From Pyropia yezoensis (Eukaryota; Rhodophyta; Bangiophyceae; Bangiales; Bangiaceae), in NCBI GenBank assembly GCA_009829735.1, contig CM020619.1, positions 17,675,816-17,739,815 of the forward strand: a stretch of 64,000 nucleotides of DNA, read 5' to 3'. Numbering within the stretch: the first letter of the stretch is position 1; each line of letters begins with the position of its first letter. The position numbers and the translations under genes were made by a program. The notes under the pieces were generated by a model. The model did no database searches. It was not told where the DNA came from and was given only the letters and a program-made list of their open reading frames with translations. Positions 62,178-64,000 of the stretch are shown piece after piece.

Positions 62178-63923
62178 ATGAGTGGGCGAGGGTCGGCGGA
62201 GAAGAGCACGACCTGCCGTACCTGCGGCATTTGTCGGTTCAGGTTCAAGACTGGCACGACGGGGCACAACGCGAAGAACTGCCCGCTCAACGACATGGAG
62301 TGCCGATCACTGCTGCCGAGCACCAGCGAGTACCACGTCGCGGCGCCCTGCCTGTCTGGCAATTGCTGGCATCACATGACGTGCTCGGTGTGCCACAAGA
62401 AGGGGCACGCGAACAGCACGCAGAAGTACAACCCGCTACGCAGGCGCATGAAAGATGGCAAGATCACCCGGTCCGACTACCCGCCCGGGCCGAATGTGGA
62501 CGACTTCGTCTGCGAGCACGTGCAGAACACGGACGCGCAGCAAATCGTGGAGAACACCGTGAACGCGGCGACGAGAGCGGCGGTAGACAAGGCGAGTGAT
62601 GATGCTATGACGTCGACGCTGCGAGCCAACGTCCACAACGGAGGTGTTTCTGGTGATCAAACTGTGGCTTCGATGGACGCGTGGCGATCAAAGGCGTCGG
62701 TCCTCAGCGACAAGAATCGAGCCAGTTTTGACAGTGTGCGGCACCACCGCAAGCGCGGCGCCGTCGGTGCCAACGCAGCAGCAGCTTACGAACAAGGAGG
62801 CAGCTTCAGCGACATGGACGGGAACGACGAATCACGTGACAGCTCCAGCAAAGGCGGAGACAGCCGACGCGTCGTGTCAAGGAAAGCTGTTCTACCGCAG
62901 ACGAGGCGGGAGCTGATGGCGCATCTGGCAGCACGTAAGACAAGGACGTCATCAGCAGCACGTGCCATAGTCAAGGCGCGCGGGGCTGCTTCTGGTGGTC
63001 GTGGCAGCGCCGGATCGTCACACAACACACCGTTCGCTCACTCACCGTCTGGCCGTTCGCCCGCGACACGGTCGCCCAGTCGCAAGGGCAAGGGCACTCG
63101 CACCAACAACGACGTGCACGTGGTGTCCGACTCCAGTGGCTCTGCTGACGGGGGACGCAGCTGGCCGACGGGCTCTTGGGTGCGGTTTTTGGCGCTGTTG
63201 TCGCCCATTGAGTGGCACCCCCTGTCATCGCTGACGCCGACGGGGCTGGCAGAAGCTGTTCTCGTCGTCGCCTGTCAGCTACCCGTCGAGAAAACGGACG
63301 ATGACGTGCGCAATATGGTGACGCAGGCGGCGCTGAAGCTGGGCTTGCGCGGGTATGTCATGTCATGCGTGCAGTACTCCGCAGCTCACATTGCGGAGTT
63401 CTTGTGCAACAAGTTTCCGCCGATGATGAAGGAGATGTACCTGCCGTGCGTGGCGAGTAGCATTGTCAAAGTCCATGCACAGGCAGCGGCAGCTGCAGAG
63501 CGTCACGCCGATACACTGTCACTCCCACCTGTTATTCGCGTTCGGCCGCCGCCTCGCGGGCGTGCTGCTGTCAATGTTGCCGACCCGGTCGACGTCAACG
63601 CAGTGTCATCCTCCGGTCGACGTGGCGGCACAAAGATATCTACTGAGCCGGTCGGAGAAGATGCGGTTGCGGGCGGTGCTGCCGCGGATGACACGAGTGT
63701 AGGTGCTCCGCCCTCGGCTGGCCCAGCAGCTGTGATGCAGCCTGCTGGCACGGGTGTTTTCGGGCGGCCTGTGGTCTTCGGTGAGTTGATTGGGTCTCCA
63801 TTTGCGACAGGGCGTCTACCGGTTGCTGCCCTCCCTGTGCAGCGGTTAAATTCGAACCTGTGTGGCGGTCGCGCTGCACGTGCGCCTGACACAGCACTTG
63901 TTCCAAGCGGAGCTCGTGTTTGA
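62178..63923 (+). CDS. Cys/His zinc-knuckle-like protein, unknown function
   Basis: 581 aa from the ATG at 62178 (MSGRGSAEKSTTCRTC). Residues 13-95 hold a cluster of Cys and His: CRTCGICRF, GHNAKNCPLNDMEC, CLSGNCWHHMTCSVCHKKGHAN. The GHNAKNCP part resembles the end of a CCHC zinc knuckle, as in nucleic-acid-binding and transposon proteins. Residues about 190-330 are Ser/Arg/Gly-rich and basic (HSPSGRSPATRSPSRKGKG). Residues about 345-435 are less biased and hydrophobic (WVRFLALLSPIEWHPLSSL, LAEAVLVVACQLP, LGLRGYVMSCVQYSAAHIAE), possibly a small folded domain. The C-terminus is Ala/Pro-rich. It could be a host nucleic-acid-binding protein or come from a transposon. No family was recognised. 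Confidence 0.65.
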   Translation: MSGRGSAEKSTTCRTCGICRFRFKTGTTGHNAKNCPLNDMECRSLLPSTSEYHVAAPCLSGNCWHHMTCSVCHKKGHANSTQKYNPLRRRMKDGKITRSDYPPGPNVDDFVCEHVQNTDAQQIVENTVNAATRAAVDKASDDAMTSTLRANVHNGGVSGDQTVASMDAWRSKASVLSDKNRASFDSVRHHRKRGAVGANAAAAYEQGGSFSDMDGNDESRDSSSKGGDSRRVVSRKAVLPQTRRELMAHLAARKTRTSSAARAIVKARGAASGGRGSAGSSHNTPFAHSPSGRSPATRSPSRKGKGTRTNNDVHVVSDSSGSADGGRSWPTGSWVRFLALLSPIEWHPLSSLTPTGLAEAVLVVACQLPVEKTDDDVRNMVTQAALKLGLRGYVMSCVQYSAAHIAEFLCNKFPPMMKEMYLPCVASSIVKVHAQAAAAAERHADTLSLPPVIRVRPPPRGRAAVNVADPVDVNAVSSSGRRGGTKISTEPVGEDAVAGGAAADDTSVGAPPSAGPAAVMQPAGTGVFGRPVVFGELIGSPFATGRLPVAALPVQRLNSNLCGGRAARAPDTALVPSGARV

Positions 63924-64000
63924 GCGACGCCCATGTACGGCTAGACACCCGCCCACTCCCTTGCCGATGGTGGTCTCGGCCCTGGCGTGAATGTAGGTCG

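Overview
The window looks like nuclear DNA of a GC-rich eukaryote. Signs are an intron with GT..AG ends, Ty3/gypsy chromovirus-type LTR retrotransposons, a cut-and-paste DNA transposon, a RIC1 vesicle-traffic protein, a long-chain acyl-CoA synthetase and a secreted protein with a hedgehog-type Hint domain. Very high GC, large intergenic spaces full of G/C runs, few introns, and a Hint domain behind a non-hedgehog secreted domain would fit a bangiophyte red alga (Porphyra/Pyropia type). That assignment is inference; nothing in the sequence proves it.

Layout. Positions 1-1481 hold the 3' exon of a probable trihelix (Myb/SANT-like) protein. Positions 1.65-27.4 kb are a nest of mobile DNA. A diverged minisatellite (units of about 125 bp) flanks Ty3/gypsy element 1 (1912-12628, minus strand, 363-bp LTRs). 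Element 2 follows (13207-27397, minus strand, LTRs of about 471 bp, heavily decayed). The right LTR of element 2 is split by a 4.2-kb DNA transposon (22909-27136) with terminal inverted repeats and a DDE-type transposase. Both LTR elements use nearly the same primer-binding site. Both also carry an extra, oppositely oriented gene between pol and the 3' LTR: an intact 789-aa ORF in element 1 and a broken one in element 2. That antisense gene, with a cluster of stem-loops between it and the convergent pol, is the most unusual thing in the window.

Positions 27.4-29.6 kb hold simple repeats, including a minisatellite that reverses orientation and a 19-bp tandem array. Genic DNA follows: an acyl-CoA synthetase (minus, two exons, 29719-33526), a copia-type gag remnant (36748-37436), a secreted Hint-domain protein (39092-40402, minus), two small mariner-like MITEs (43.3-43.7 kb), a SEL1-repeat protein (44717-47128, minus), a 0.65-kb inverted-repeat element (49366-50018), a membrane-anchored coiled-coil protein with 87-bp internal repeats (51682-52530), two uncertain Ala-rich ORFs (53.3-54.7 kb), RIC1 (55051-61041, minus), an 80/33-bp minisatellite and a Cys/His-rich protein (62178-63923).

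The host genes do not form a pathway. RIC1 and the Hint protein both concern the secretory system, but the link is only by theme. Gene starts were set at the first in-frame ATG or by splice-site reasoning. No RNA genes, CRISPR arrays or bacterial-type operons were seen.
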